This document shows positions 29,401 to 43,900 of a stretch of 64,000 nucleotides of DNA, piece by piece (the first letter of the stretch is position 1; every line of letters starts with the position of its first letter). The notes under the pieces are model-generated. The model did no database searches, was not told where the DNA came from, and was given only the letters and a program-made list of their open reading frames with translations. The DNA is taken from positions 363,001 through 427,000 of the forward strand of contig NW_026605122.1 of assembly GCF_945859705.1 (NCBI RefSeq). Direction: 5' to 3'. Origin of the DNA: Episyrphus balteatus. Lineage: Eukaryota; Arthropoda; Insecta; Diptera; Syrphidae. A program made the position numbers and the translations under genes.

Positions 29401-31585
29401 TAAAAATTTTTTAATCAATCAGCTTGAGAACAAAAAAAAAAGCTTTAATTTCAGATATTTTTTTCAATTTTTTTTTGTATGACAACCTATAATAAATTGT
29501 ATATCGTTGAAAAGCTTTCATCTTCAGCTTTAATTAACTGCCCTAATCATATCTCTCAGTTGCTTAGAAAAAAGAATAAAATTTTTTTAATAAATCAGCT
29601 GGAGAACAAAAAAAAAAGCTTTAATTTCAGATATTTTTTTCAATTTTTTTTTTGTATGACAACCTATAATAAATTGTATATCGTTGGAAAGCTTTCATCT
29701 TCAGCTTTAATTAAATGCCCTAATTATATCTCTCGGTTGCTTGGAAAAAAGAATAAAAATTTTTTAATCAATCAGCTGGAGAACAAAAAAAAAAGCTTTA
29801 ATTTCAGATATTTTTTTCAACTTTTTTTGGATGACAACCTATAATAAATTGTATATCGTTGGAAAGCTTTCATCTTCAGCTTTAATTAAATGCCCTAATC
29901 ATATCTCTCAGTTGCTTAGAAAAAAGAATAAAAATTTTTTAATCAATCAGCTGCAGAACAAAAAAAAAAGCTTTAATTTCAGATATTTTTTTCAATTTTT
30001 TTTTGTATGACAACCTTTAAAAAATTGTATATCGTTGGAAAGCTTTCATCTTCAGCTTTAATTAAATGCCCTAATCATATCTTTCAGTAAAAAGAATAAA
30101 ATTTTTTTAATCAATCAGCTGGAGAACAAAAAAAAAAGCTTTAATTTCAGATATTTTTTTCAATTTTTTTTTGTATGACAACCTATAATTAATTGTATAT
30201 CGTTGGAAAGCTAACATCTTCAGCTTTAATTAAATGCCCTAATCATATCTCTCAGTTGCTTTGAAAAAAGAATACAAATTTTTTAACCAATCAGCTGCAG
30301 AACAAAAAAAAAAGCTTTAATTTCAGATATTTTTTTCAATTTTTTTTTGTATGACAACCTATAATAAATTGTATATCGATGGAAAGCTTACATCTTCAGC
30401 TTTAATAAGATGCCCTAATCATATCTCTCAGTTGCATAGAAAAAAGAATAAAAAAATTTTAATCAATCAGCTGCAGAACAAAAAAAAAGCTTTAATTTCA
30501 GATATTTTTTTCAATTTTTTTTTTGTATGACAACCTATAATAAATTGTATATCGTTGGAAAGCTTTCATCTTCAGCTTTAATTAAATGCCCTAATCATAT
30601 CTCTCAGTTGCTTAGAAAAAAGAATAAAAAAATTTTAATCAATCAGCTGCAGAACAAAAAAAAAAAGCTTTAATTTCAGATATTTTTTTCAATTTTTTTT
30701 TTTGTATGACAACCTATAATAAATTGTACATCGTTGGAAAGCTTTCATCTTCAGCTTTAATTAAATGCCCTAATCATATCTCTCAGTTGCTTAGAAAAAA
30801 GAATAAAAAATTTTTAATCAATCAGCTGCAGAACAAAAAAAAAGCTTTAATTTCAGATATTTTTTTCAATTTTTTTTTTGTATGACAACCTATAATAAAT
30901 TGTATATCGTTGGAAAGCTTACATTTTCAGCTTTAATAAAATGCCCTAATCATATCTCTCAGTTGCTTAGAAAAAAGAATAAAAATTTTTTAATCAATCA
31001 GCTGGAGAACAAAAAAAAAAGCTTTAATTTCAGATATTTTTTTCAATTTTTTTTTGTATGACAACCTATAATAAATTGTATATCGTTGGAAAGCTAACAT
31101 CTTCAGCTTTAATTAGATGCCCTAATCATATCTCTCAGTTGCTTAGAAAAAAGAATAAAAATTTTTTAATCAATCAGCTGCAGAACAAAAAAAAAGCTTT
31201 AATTTCAGATGTTTTTTTCAATTTTTTTTTGTATGACAACCTATAATAAATTGTATATCGTTGGAAAGCTTACATCTTCAGCTTTAATTAGGTGCCCTAA
31301 TCATATCCCTCAGTTGCTTAGAAAAAAGAATAAAAATTTTTTAATCAATCAGCTGCAGAACAAAAAAAAAAGCTTTAATTTCAGATATTTTTTTCAATTT
31401 TTTTTTGTATGACAACCTAACATAAATTGTATATCGTTGGAAAGCTTTCATCTTCAGCTTTAATTAGATGCCCTAATCATATCTCTCAGTTGCTTAGAAA
31501 AAAGAATAAAATTTTTTTTAATCAATCAGCTGGAGAACAAAAAAAAAAAAGCTTTAATTTCAGATATTTTTTTCAATTTTTTTTT

Positions 31586-34500
31586 GTATGACAACCTATA
31601 ATAAATTGTATATCGTTGGAAAGCTTTCATCTTCAGCTTTAATTAAATGCCCTAATCATATCTCTCAGTTGCTTAGAAAAAAGAATAAAATTTTTTTAAT
31701 CAATCAGCTGGAGAACAAAAAAAAAAAGCTTTAATTTCAGATATTTTTTTCAATTTTTTTTTGTATGACAGCCTATAATAAATTGTATATCGTTGGAAAG
31801 CTTTCATCTTCAGCTTTAATTAAATGCCCTAATCATATCTCCCAGTTGCTTAGAAAAAAGAATACAAATTTTTTAATCAATCAGCTGGAGAACAAAAAAA
31901 AAAAAGCTTTAATTTCAGATATTTTTTTCAATTTTTTTTGTATGACAACCTATAATAAATTGTATATCGTTGGAAAGCTTACATCTTCAGCTTTAATTAA
32001 ATGCCCAAATCATATCTCTCAGTTGCTTAGAAAAAAGAATAAAATTTTTTTAATCAATCAGCTGGAGAACAAAAAAAAAGATTTAATTTCAGATATTTTT
32101 TTCAATTTTTTTTTGTATGACAACCTATAATAAATTGTATATCGTTGGAAAGCTTACATCTTCAGCTTTAATTAAATGCCCTAATCATATCTCTCAGTTG
32201 CTTAGAAAAAAGAATAAAATTTTTTTAATCAATCAGCTGGAGAACAAAAAAAAAAAAGCTTTAATTTCAGATATTTTTTTCAATTTTTTTTTGTATGACA
32301 ACCTATAATAAATTGTATATCGTTGGAAAGCTTTCATCTTCAGCTTTAATTAGATGCCCTTATCATATCTCTCAGTGTCTTAGAAAAAAGAATAAAAATT
32401 TTTTAATCAATCAGCTGGAGAACAAAAAAAAAAGCTTTAATTTCAGATATTTTTTTCAATTTTTTTTTGTATGACAACTTACAATAAATTGTATATCGTT
32501 GGAAAGCTTTCATCTTCAGCTTTAATTAAATGCCCTAATCATATCTCTCAGTTGCTTAGAAAAAAGAATAAAAATTTTTTAATCAATCAGCTGCAGAACA
32601 AAAAAAAAAGCTTTAATTTCAGATATTTTTTTCAATTTTTTTTTGTATGACAACCTATAATAAATTGTATATCGTTGGAAAGCTTACATCTTCAGCTTTA
32701 ATTAGATGCCCTAATCATATCTCTCAGTTGCTTAGAAAAAAGAATAAAAATTTTTTAATCAATCAGCTGGAGAACAAAAAAAAAAGCTTTAATTTCAGAT
32801 ATTTTTTTCAATTTTTTTTTGTATGACAACCTATAATAAATTGTATATCGTTGGAAAGCTTACATCTTCAGCTTTGATTAAATGCCCAAATCATATCTCT
32901 CAGTTGCTTAGAAAAAAGAATAAAATTTTTTTAATCAATCAGCTGGAGAACAAAAAAAAGCTTTAATTTCAGATATTTTTTTCAATTTTTTTTTGTATGA
33001 CAACCTATAATAAATTGTATATCGTTGGAAAGCTTTCATCTTCAGCTTTAATTAAATGCCCTAATTATATCTCTCAGTTGCTTAGAAAAAAGAATACAAA
33101 ATTTTTAATCAATCAGCTGGAGAACAAAAAAAAAAGCTTTAATTTCAGATATTTTTTTCAATTTTTTTTTGTATGACAACCTATAATAAATTGTATATCG
33201 TTGGAAAGCTTTCATCTTCAGCTTTAATTAAATGCCCTAATCATATCTCTCAGTTGCTTAGAAAAAAGAATACAAAATTTTTAATCAATCAGCTGCAGAA
33301 CAAAAAAAAAAGCTTTAATTTCAGATATTTTTTTCAATTTTTTTTTGTATGACAACCTATAATAAATTGTATATCGTTGGAAAGCTTTCATCTTCAGCTT
33401 TAATTAAATGCCCAAATCATATCTCTCAGTTGCTTAGAAAAAAGAATAAAAATTTTTTAATCAATCAGCTCCAGAACAAAAAAAAAAGCTTTAATTTCAG
33501 ATATTTTTTTCAATTTTTTTTTGTATGACAACCTATAATAAATTGTATATCGTTGGAAAGCTTACATTTTCAGCTTTAATTAGATGCCCTAATCATATCT
33601 CTCAGTTGCTTAGAAAAAAGAATAAAAATTTTTTAATCAATCAGCTGGAGAACAAAAAAAAAAGCTTTAATTTCAGATATTTTTTTCAATTTTTTTTGTA
33701 TGACAACCTATAATAAATTGTATATCGTTGGAAAGCTTTCATCTTCAGCTTTAATAAGATGCCCTAATCATATCTCTGAGTTGCTTAGAAAGCATACAAA
33801 TTTTTTAATCAATCAGCTGGAGAACAAAAAAAAAGCTTTAATTTCAGATATTTTTTTCAATTTTTTTTTTGTATGACAACCTATAATAAATTGTATATCG
33901 TTGGAAAGCTTTCATCTTCAGCTTTAATTAAATGCCCTAATCATATCTCTCAGTTGCTTAGAAAAAAGAATAAAATTTTTTTAATCAATCAGCTGGAGAA
34001 CAAAAAAAAAAAGCTTTAATTTCAGATATTTTTTTCAATTTTTTTTTGTATGACAACCTATAATAAATTGTATATCGTTGGAAAGCTTTCATCTTCAGCT
34101 TTAATTAAATGCCCTAATCATATCTCCCAGTTGCTTAGAAAAAAGAATACAAATTTTTTAATCAATCAGCTGGAGAACAAAAAAAAAAAAGCTTTAATTT
34201 CAGATATTTTTTTCAATTTTTTTTGTATGACAACCTATAATAAATTGTATATCGTTGGAAAGCTTACATCTTCAGCTTTAATTAAATGCCCAAATCATAT
34301 CTCTCAGTTGCTTAGAAAAAAGAATAAAATTTTTTTAATCAATCAGCTGGAGAACAAAAAAAAAGCTTTAATTTCAGATATTTTTTTCAATTTTTTTTTG
34401 TATGACAACCTATAATAAATTGTATATCGTTGGAAAGCTTACATCTTCAGCTTTAATTAAATGCCCTAATCATATCTCTCAGTTGCTTAGAAAAAAGAAT

Positions 34501-36160
34501 AAAATTTTTTTAATCAATCAGCTGGAGAACAAAAAAAAAAAAAGCTTTAATTTCAGATATTTTTTTCAATTTTTTTTTGTATGACAACCTATAATAAATT
34601 GTATATCGTTGGAAAGCTTTCATCTTCAGCTTTAATTAGATGCCCTTATCATATCTCTCAGTTGCTTAGAAAAAAGAATAAACATTTTTTAATCAATCAG
34701 CTGGAGAACAAAAAAAAAAGCTTTAATTTCAGATATTTTTTTCAATTTTTTTTTGTATGACAACTTATAATAAATTGTATATCGTTGGAAAGCTTTCATC
34801 TTCAGCTTTAATTAAATGCCCTAATCATATCTCTCAGTTGCTTAGAAAAAAGAATAAAAATTTTTTAATCAATCAGCTGCAGAACAAAAAAAAAAGCTTT
34901 AATTTCAGATATTTTTTTCAATTTTTTTTTGTATGACAACCTATAATAAATTGTATATCGTTGGAAAGCTTACATCTTCAGCTTTAATTAGATGCCCTAA
35001 TCATATCTCTCAGTTGCTTAGAAAAAAGAATAAAAATTTTTTAATCAATCAGCTGGAGAACAAAAAAAAAAGCTTTAATTTCAGATATTTTTTTCAATTT
35101 TTTTTTGTATGACAACCTATAATAAATTGTATATCGTTGGAAAGCTTACATCTTCAGCTTTAATTAAATGCCCAAATCATATCTCTCAGTTGCTTAGAAA
35201 AAAGAATAAAATTTTTTTAATCAATCAGCTGGAGAACAAAAAAAAGCTTTAATTTCAGATATTTTTTTCAATTTTTTTTTGTATGACAACCTATAATAAA
35301 TTGTATATCGTTGGAAAGCTTTCATCTTCAGCTTTAATTAAATGCCCTAATTATATCTCTCAGTTGCTTAGAAAAAAGAATACAAAATTTTTAATCAATC
35401 AGCTGCAGAACAAAAAAAAAAGCTTTAATTTCAGATATTTTTTTCAATTTTTTTTTGTATGACAACCTATAATAAATTGTATATCGTTGGAAAGCTTTCA
35501 TCTTCAGCTTTAATTAAATGCCCTAATCATATCTCTCAGTTGCTTAGAAAAAAGAATACAAAATTTTTAATCAATCAGCTGCAGAACAAAAAAAAAAGCT
35601 TTAATTTCAGATATTTTTTTCAATTTTTTTTTGTATGACAACCTATAATAAATTGTATATCGTTGGAAAGCTTTCATCTTCAGCTTTAATTAAATGCCCA
35701 AATCATATCTCTCAGTTGCTTAGAAAAAAGAATAAAAATTTTTTAATCAATCAGCTCCAGAACAAAAAAAAAAGCTTTAATTTCAGATATTTTTTTCAAT
35801 TTTTTTTTGTATGACAACCTATAATAAATTGTATATCGTTGGAAAGCTTTCATCTTCAGCTTTAATTAAATGCCCTAATCATATCTCTCAGTTGCTTAGA
35901 AAAAAGAATACAAAATTTTTAATCAATCAGCTGCAGAACAAAAAAAAAAGCTTTAATTTCAGATATTTTTTTCAATTTTTTTTTGTATGACAACCTATAA
36001 TAAATTGTATATCGTTGGAAAGCTTTCATCTTCAGCTTTAATAAGATGCCCTAATCATATCTCTGAGTTGCTTAGAAAAAAGAATACAAATTTTTTAATC
36101 AATCAGCTGGAGAACAAAAAAAAAGCTTTAATTTCAGATATTTTTTTCAATTTTTTTTTT
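31586..36160 (+). repeat. 2285-bp tandem segmental duplication
   Basis: Unit 1 is 31586-33870 (2285 bp) and unit 2 is 33871-36160 (2290 bp), 13 monomers each. The order of private variants is the same in both: a TCTCCCAGTTGC monomer, ATGCCCAAATCAT monomers at 32001/34286, 32885/35170 and 33412/35697, the GACAACTTA monomer, and TCTGAGTTGC near the end. Differences include CAGTGTCTTAG only in unit 1 (32375) and a short internal deletion in the A-rich block of unit 1 at about 33791. Confidence 0.8.
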
Positions 36161-39100
36161 GTATGACAACCTATAATAAATTGTATATCGTTGGAAAGCT
36201 TTCATCTTCAGCTTTAATTAAATGCCCTAATCATATCTCTCAGTTGCTTAGAAAAAAGAATAAAATTTTTTTAATCAATCAGCTGGAGAACAAAAAAAAA
36301 AGCTTTCATTTCAGATATTTTTTTCAATTTTTTTTTTGTATGACAACCTATAATAAATTGTATATCGTTGGAAAGCTTTCATCTTCAGCTTTAATTAAAT
36401 GCCCTAATCATATCTCTCAGTTGCTTAGAAAAAAGAATAAAAATTTTTTAATCAATCAGCTGCCCTAATCATATCTCTCAGTTGCTTAGAAAAAAGACAA
36501 CCTATAATAAATTGTATATCGTTGGAAAGCTTTCATCTTCAGCTTTAATTAAATGCCCTAATCATATCTCTAAGTTGCTTAGAAAAAAGAATAAAAATTT
36601 TTTAATCAATCAGCTGCAGAACAAAAAAAAAGCTTTAATTTCAGATATTTTTTTCAATTTTTTTTTTGTATGACAACCTATAATAAATTGTATATCGTTG
36701 GAAAGCTTTCATCTTCAGCTTTAATTAAATTCCCTTATCATATCTCTCAGTTGCTTAGAAAAAAGAATAAAAATTTTTTAATCAATCAGCTGGAGAACAA
36801 AAAAAAAAAAGCTTTAATTTCAGATATTTTTTTCAATTTTTTTTTGTATGACAACCTATAATAAATTGTATATCGTTGGAAAGCTTACATCTTCAGCTTT
36901 AATTAGATGCCCTTATCATATCTCTCAGTTGCTTGGAAAAAAGAATAAAAATTTTTTAATCAATCAGCTGGAGAACAAAAAAAAAGCTTTAATTTCAGAT
37001 ATTTTTTTCAACTTTTTTTGGATGACAACCTATAATAAATTGTATATCGTTGGAAAGCTTTCATCTTCAGCTTTAGTTAGATGCCCTAATCATATCTCTC
37101 AGTTGCTTAGAAAAAAGAATAAAATTTTTAATCAATCAGCTGCAGAACAAAAAAAAAAGCTTTAATTTCAGATATTTTTTTCATTTTTTTTTGTATGACA
37201 ACCTATAATAAATTGTATATCGTTGGAAAGCTTACATTTTCAGCTTTAATTAGATGCCCTAATCATATCTCTCAGTTGCTTAGAAAAAAGAATAAAAATT
37301 TTTTAATCAATCGGCTGCAGAACAAAAAAAAAAGCTTTAATTTCAGATATTTTTTTCAATTTTTTTTTTGTATGACAACCTATAATAAATTGTATATCGT
37401 TGGAAAGCTTTCATCTTCAGCTTTAATTAAATGCCCTAATCATATCTCTCAGTTGCTTAGAAAAAAGAATAAAAATTTTTTAATCAATCAGCTGGAGAAC
37501 AAAAAAAAAAGCTTTAATTTCAGATATTTTTTTCAATTTTTTTTTGTATGACAACCTATAATAAATTGTATATCGTTGGAAAGCTTACATCTTCAGCTTT
37601 AATTAAATGCCCTAGTCATATCTCTCAGTTGCTTAGAAAAAAGAATAAAATTTTTTTAATCAATCAGCTGGAGAACAAATATCAGATATTTTTTTCAATT
37701 TTTTTTTGTATGACAACCTATAATAAATTGTATATCGTTGGAAAGCTTACATTTTCAGCTTTAATTAGATGCCATAGTCATATCTCTCAGTTGCTTAGAA
37801 AAAAGAATAGAAATTTTTTAATCAATCGGCTGCAGAACAAAAAAAAAAGCTTTAATTTCAGATATTTTTTTCAATTTTTTTTTTGTATGACAACCTATAA
37901 TAAATTGTATATCGTTGGAAAGCTTTCATCTTCAGCTTTAATTAAATGCTCTTATCATATCTCTCAGTTGCTTAGAAAAAAGAATAAAAATTTTTTAATC
38001 AATCAGCTGGAGAACAAAAAAAAAAGCTTTAATTTCAGATATTTTTTTCAATTTTTTTTTGTATGACAACCTATAATAAATTGTATATCGTTGGAAAGCT
38101 TACATCTTCAGCTTTAATTAAATGCCCTAATCATATCTCTCAGTTGCTTAGAAAAAAGAATAAAAATTTTTTAATCAATCAGCTGCCCTAATCATATCTC
38201 TCAGTTGCTTAGAAAAAAGAATAAAAATTTTTTAATCAATCAGCTGGAGAACAAAAAAAAAAGCTTTAATTTCAGATATTTTTTTCAATTTTTTTTTTGT
38301 ATGACAACCTATAATAAATTGTATATCGTTGGAAAGCTTACACCTTCAGCTTTAATTAGATGCCCTAATATCATATCTCTCAGTTGCTTAGAAAAAAGAA
38401 TAAAAATTTTTTAATCAATCAGCTGCAGAACAAAAAAAAAAGCTTTAATTTCAGATATTTTTTTCAATTTTTTTTTGTATGACAACCTATAATAAATTGT
38501 ATATCGTTGGAAAGCTTTCATCTTCAGCTTTAATTAAATGCCCTAATCATATCTCTAAGTTGCTTAGAAAAAAGAATAAAAATTTTTTAATCAATCAGCT
38601 GCAGAACAAAAAAAAAGCTTTAATTTCAGATATTTTTTTCAATTTTTTTTGTATGACAACCTATAATAAATTGTATATCGTTGGAAAGCTTTCATCTTCA
38701 GCTTTAATTAAATGCCCTTATCATATCTCTCAGTTGCTTAGAAAAAAGAATAAAAATTTTTTAATCAATCAGCTGGAGAACAAAAAAAAAAAGCTTTAAT
38801 TTCAGATATTTTTTTCAATTTTTTTTTGTATGACAACCTATAATAAATTGTATATCGTTGGAAAGCTTACATCTTCAGCTTTAATTAAATGCCCTTATCA
38901 TATCTCTCAGGCTTGGAAAAAAGAATAAAAATTTTTTAATCAATCAGCTGGAGAACAAAAAAAAAAGCTTTAATTTCAGATATTTTTTTCAACTTTTTTT
39001 GGATGACAACCTATAATAAATTGTATATCGTTTGAAAGCTTTCATCTTCAGCTTTAATTAAATGCCCAAATCATATCTCTCAGTTGCTTAGAAAAAAGAA

Positions 39101-39528
39101 TAAAAATTTTTTAATCAATCAGCTGCAGAACAAAAAAAAAAAGCTTTAATTTCAGATATTTTTTTCAATTTTTTTTTGTATGACAACCTATAATAAATTG
39201 TATATCGTTGGAAAGCTTACATTTTCAGCTTTAATTAGATGCCCTAATCATATCTCTCAGTTGCTTAGAAAAAAGAATAAAAATTTTTTAATCAATCGGC
39301 TGCAGAACAAAAAAAAAAGCTTTAATTTCAGATATTTTTTTCAATTTTTTTTTGTATGACAACCTATAATAAATTGTATATCGTTGGAAAGCTTTCATCT
39401 TCAGCTTTAATTAAATGCCCTTATCATATCTCTCAGTTGCTTAGAAAAAAGAATAAAATTTTTTTAATCAATCAGCTGGAGAACAAAAAAAAAGCTTTAG
39501 TTTCAGATATTTTTTTCAATTTTTTTTT

Positions 39529-40928
39529 GTATGACAACCTATCATAAATTGTATATCGTTGGAAAGCTTACATCTTCAGCTTTAATTAGATGCCCTAACC
39601 ATATCTCTCAGTTGCTTAGAAAAAAGAATAAAAAATTTTTAATCAATCAACTGCAGAACAAAAAAAAAAGCTTTAAATTCAGATATTTTTTTCAATTTTT
39701 TTTTGTATGACAACCTATAATAAATTGTATATCGTTGGAAAGCTTACATCTTTAGCTTTAATTAGATGCCCTAACCATATCTCTCAGTTGCTTAGAAAAA
39801 AGAATAAAAAATTTTTAATCAATCAACTGCAGAACAAAAAAAAAAGCTTTAAATTCAGATATTTTTTTCAATTTTTTTTTGTATGACAACCTATAATAAA
39901 TTGTATATCGTTGGAAAGCTTACATCTTCAGCTTTAATAAGATGCCCTTATCATATCTCTCATTTGCTTAGAAAAAAGAATAAAAATTTTTTAATCAATC
40001 AGCTGGAGAAAAAAAAAAGCTTTAATTTCAGATATTTTTTTCAATTTTTTTTTGTATGACAACCTATAATAAATTGTATATCGTTGGAAAGCTTTCATCT
40101 TCAGCTTTAATTAAATGCCCTAATCATATCTCTAAGTTGCTTAGAAAAAAGAATAAAAATTTTTTAATCAATCAGCTGCAGAACAAAAAAAAAGCTTTAA
40201 TTTCAGATATTTTTTTCAATTTTTTTTTGTATGACAACCTATCATAAATTGTATATCGTTGGAAAGCTTACATCTTCAGCTTTAATTAGATGCCCTAACC
40301 ATATCTCTCAGTTGCTTAGAAAAAAGAATAAAAAATTTTTAATCAATCAACTGCAGAACAAAAAAAAAAGCTTTAAATTCAGATATTTTTTTCAATTTTT
40401 TTTTGTATGACAACCTATAATAAATTGTATATCGTTGGAAAGCTTACATCTTTAGCTTTAATTAGATGCCCTAACCATATCTCTCAGTTGCTTAGAAAAA
40501 AGAAAAAAAAATTTTTAATCAATCAACTGCAGAACAAAAAAAAAAGCTTTAAATTCAGATATTTTTTTCAATTTTTTTTGTATGACAACCTATAATAAAT
40601 TGTATATCGTTGGAAAGCTTACATCTTCAGCTTTAATAAGATGCCCTTATCATATCTCTCAGTTGCTTAGAAAAAAGAATAAAAATTTTTTAATCAATCA
40701 GCTGGAGAAAAAAAAAAGCTTTAATTTCAGATATTTTTTTCAATTTTTTTTTGTATGACAACCTATAATAAATTGTATATCGTTGGAAAGCTTTCATCTT
40801 CAGCTTTAATTAAATGCCCTAATCATATCTCTAAGTTGCTTAGAAAAAAGAATAAAAATTTTTTAATCAATCAGCTGCAGAACAAAAAAAAAGCTTTAAT
40901 TTCAGATATTTTTTTCAATTTTTTTTTG
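39529..40928 (+). repeat. 700-bp four-monomer tandem duplication
   Basis: Units 39529-40228 and 40229-40928 are each four monomers. Both contain, in order, CTATCATAAATTG, CTAACCATATC, AAATTCAGATA, CATCTTTAGC, a shortened CTGGAGAAAAAA monomer and TCTAAGTTGC. This is the shortest clear higher-order period in the window. Confidence 0.8.
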
Positions 40929-43900
40929 TATGACAACCTATAATAAATTGTATATCGTTGGAAAGCTTTCATCTTCAGCTTTAATTAAATGCCCTTATCA
41001 TATCTCTCAGTTGCTTAGAAAAAAGAATAAAAATTTTTTAATCAATCAGCTGGAGAACAAAAAAAAAAGCTTTAATTTCAGATATTTTTTTCAAATTTTT
41101 TTTGTATGACAACCTATAATAAATTGTATATCGTTGGAAAGCTTACATCTTCAGTTTAATTAGATGCCCTAATCATATCTCTCAGTTGCTTGGAAAAAAG
41201 AATAAAAATTTTTTAATCAATCAGCTGGAGAACAAAAAAAAAAGCTTTAATTTCAGATATTTTTTTCAACTTTTTTTGGATGACAACCTATAATAAATTG
41301 TATATCGTTGGAAAGCTTTCATCTTCAGCTTTAATTAAATTCCCTAATCATATCTCTCAGTTGCTTAGAAAAAAGAATAAAAATTTTTAATCAATCAGCT
41401 GCAGAACAAAAAAAAAAGCTTTAATTTCAGATATTTTTTTCAATTTTTTTTTTGTATGACAACCTATAATAAATTGTATATCGTTGGAAAGCTTTCATCT
41501 TCAGCTTTAATTAAATGCCCTAATCATATCTCTCAGTTGCTTAGAAAAAAGAATAAAAATTTTTAATCAATCAGCTGCAGAACAAAAAAAAAAAAGCTTT
41601 AATTTCAGATATTTTTTTCAATTATTTTTTGTATGACAACCTATAATAAATTGTATATCGTTGGAAAGCTTACATCTTCAGCTTTAATTAGATGCCCTAA
41701 TCATATCTCTCAGTTGCTTAGAAAAAAGAATAAAAATTTTTTAATCAATCGGCTGCAGAACAAAAAAAAAAGCTTTAATTTCAGATATTTTTTTCAATTT
41801 TTTTTTTGTATGACAACCTATAATAAATTGTATATCGTTGGAAAGCTTTCATCTTCAGCTTTAATTAAATGCCCTAATCATATCTCTCAGTTGCTTAGAA
41901 AAAAGAATAAAAATTTTTAATCAATCAGCTGCAGAACAAAAAAAAAAAAGCTTTAATTTCAGATATTTTTTTCAATTATTTTTTGTATGACAACCTATAA
42001 TAAATTGTATATCGTCGGAAAGCTTACATCTTCAGCTTTAATTAAATGCCCTAGTCATATCTCTCAGTTGTTAAGAAAAAAGAATAAAATTTTTTTAATC
42101 AATCAGCTGGAGAACAAAAAAAAAGCTTTAATTTCAGATATTTTTTTCAATTTTTTTTTGTATGACAACCTATCATAAATTGTATATCGTTGGAAAGCTT
42201 ACATCTTCAGCTTTAAATAGATGCCCTAACCATATCTCTCAGTTGCTTAGAAAAAAGAATAAAAATTTTTTAATCAATCAACTGCAGAACAAAAAAAAAA
42301 GCTTTAAATTCAGATATTTTTTTCAATTTTTTTTTTGTATGACAACCTATAATAAATTGTATATCGTTGGAAAGCTAACATCTTCAGCTTTAATTAGATG
42401 CCCTAACCATATCTCTCAGTTGCTTAGAAAAAAGAATTAAAATTTTTTAATCAATCAACTGCAGAACAAAAAAAAAAAGCTTTAAATTCAGATATTTTTT
42501 TCAATTTTTTTTTGTATGACAACCTATAATAAATTGTATATCGTTGGAAAGCTTACATCTTCAGCTTTAATAAGATGCCCTTATCATATTTCTCAGTTGC
42601 TTAGAAAAAAGAATAAAAATTTTTTAATCAATCAGCTGGAGAAAAAAAAAGCTTTAATTTCAAATATTTTTTCCAATTTTTTTTGTATGACAACCTATAA
42701 TAAATTGTATATCGTTGGAAAGCTTACATTTTCAGCTTTAATTAAACGCCCTTATCATATCTCTCAGTTGCTTAGAAAAAAGAATACAATTTTTTTAATC
42801 AATCAGCTGGAGAAAAAAAAAAGCTTTAATTTCAAATATTTTTTCCAATTTTTTTTGTATGAAAACCTATAATAAATTGTATATCGTAAAAAAGCTTACA
42901 TCTCCAGCTTTAATTAAATGCCCTTATCATATCTCTCAGATGCTTAGAAAAAAGAATAAAAATTTTTTTATCAATCAACTGAAGAACAAAAAAAAAGCTT
43001 TAATTTCAGATATTTTTTTCAATTTTTTTTTGTATGACAACCTATAATAAATTGTATATCGTTGGAAAGCTTACATCTTCAGCTTTAATTAGATGACCTA
43101 ATCATATCTCTCAGTTGCTTAGAAAAAAGAATAAAAATTTTTTAATCAATCAGCTGCAGAACAAAAAAAAAAGCTTTAAATTCAGATATTTTTTTCAATT
43201 TTTTCTTGTATGACAACCTATAATAAATTGTATATCGTTGGAAAGCTTACATATTCAGCTTTAATAAGATGCCCTAATCAAATCTCTCAGTTGCTTAGAA
43301 AAAAGAATAAAAATTTTTTAATCAATCAGCTGGAGAACAAAAAAAAAGCTTTAATTTCAGATATTTTTTTCAATTTTTTTTTGTATGACAACCTATAATA
43401 AATTGTATATCGTTGGAAAGCTAACATCTTCAGCTTTAATTAAATGCCTTAGTCATATCTCTCAGTTGCTTTGAAAAAAGAATAAAAATTCAGCTGGAGA
43501 ACAAAAAAAAAAGCTTTAATTTCAGAAATTTTTTTCAATTTTTTTTGTATGACAACCTATAATAAATTGTATATCGTTAGTCATATCTCTCAGTTGCTTA
43601 GAAAAAAGAATACAATTTTTTTAATCAATCAGCTGGAGAACAAAAAAAAAGCTTTAATTTCAGATATTTTTTTCAATTTTTTTTTGTATGACAACCTATA
43701 ATAAATTGTATATCGTTGGAAAGCTTACATCTTCAGCTTTAATTAGATGTCCTAACCATATCTCTCAGTTGCTTAGAAAAAAGAATTAAAATTTTTTAAT
43801 CAATCAACTGCAGAACAAAAAAAAAAGCTTTAAATTCAGATATTTTTTTCAATTTTTTTTTGTATGACAACCTATAATAAATTGTATATCGTTGGAAAGC

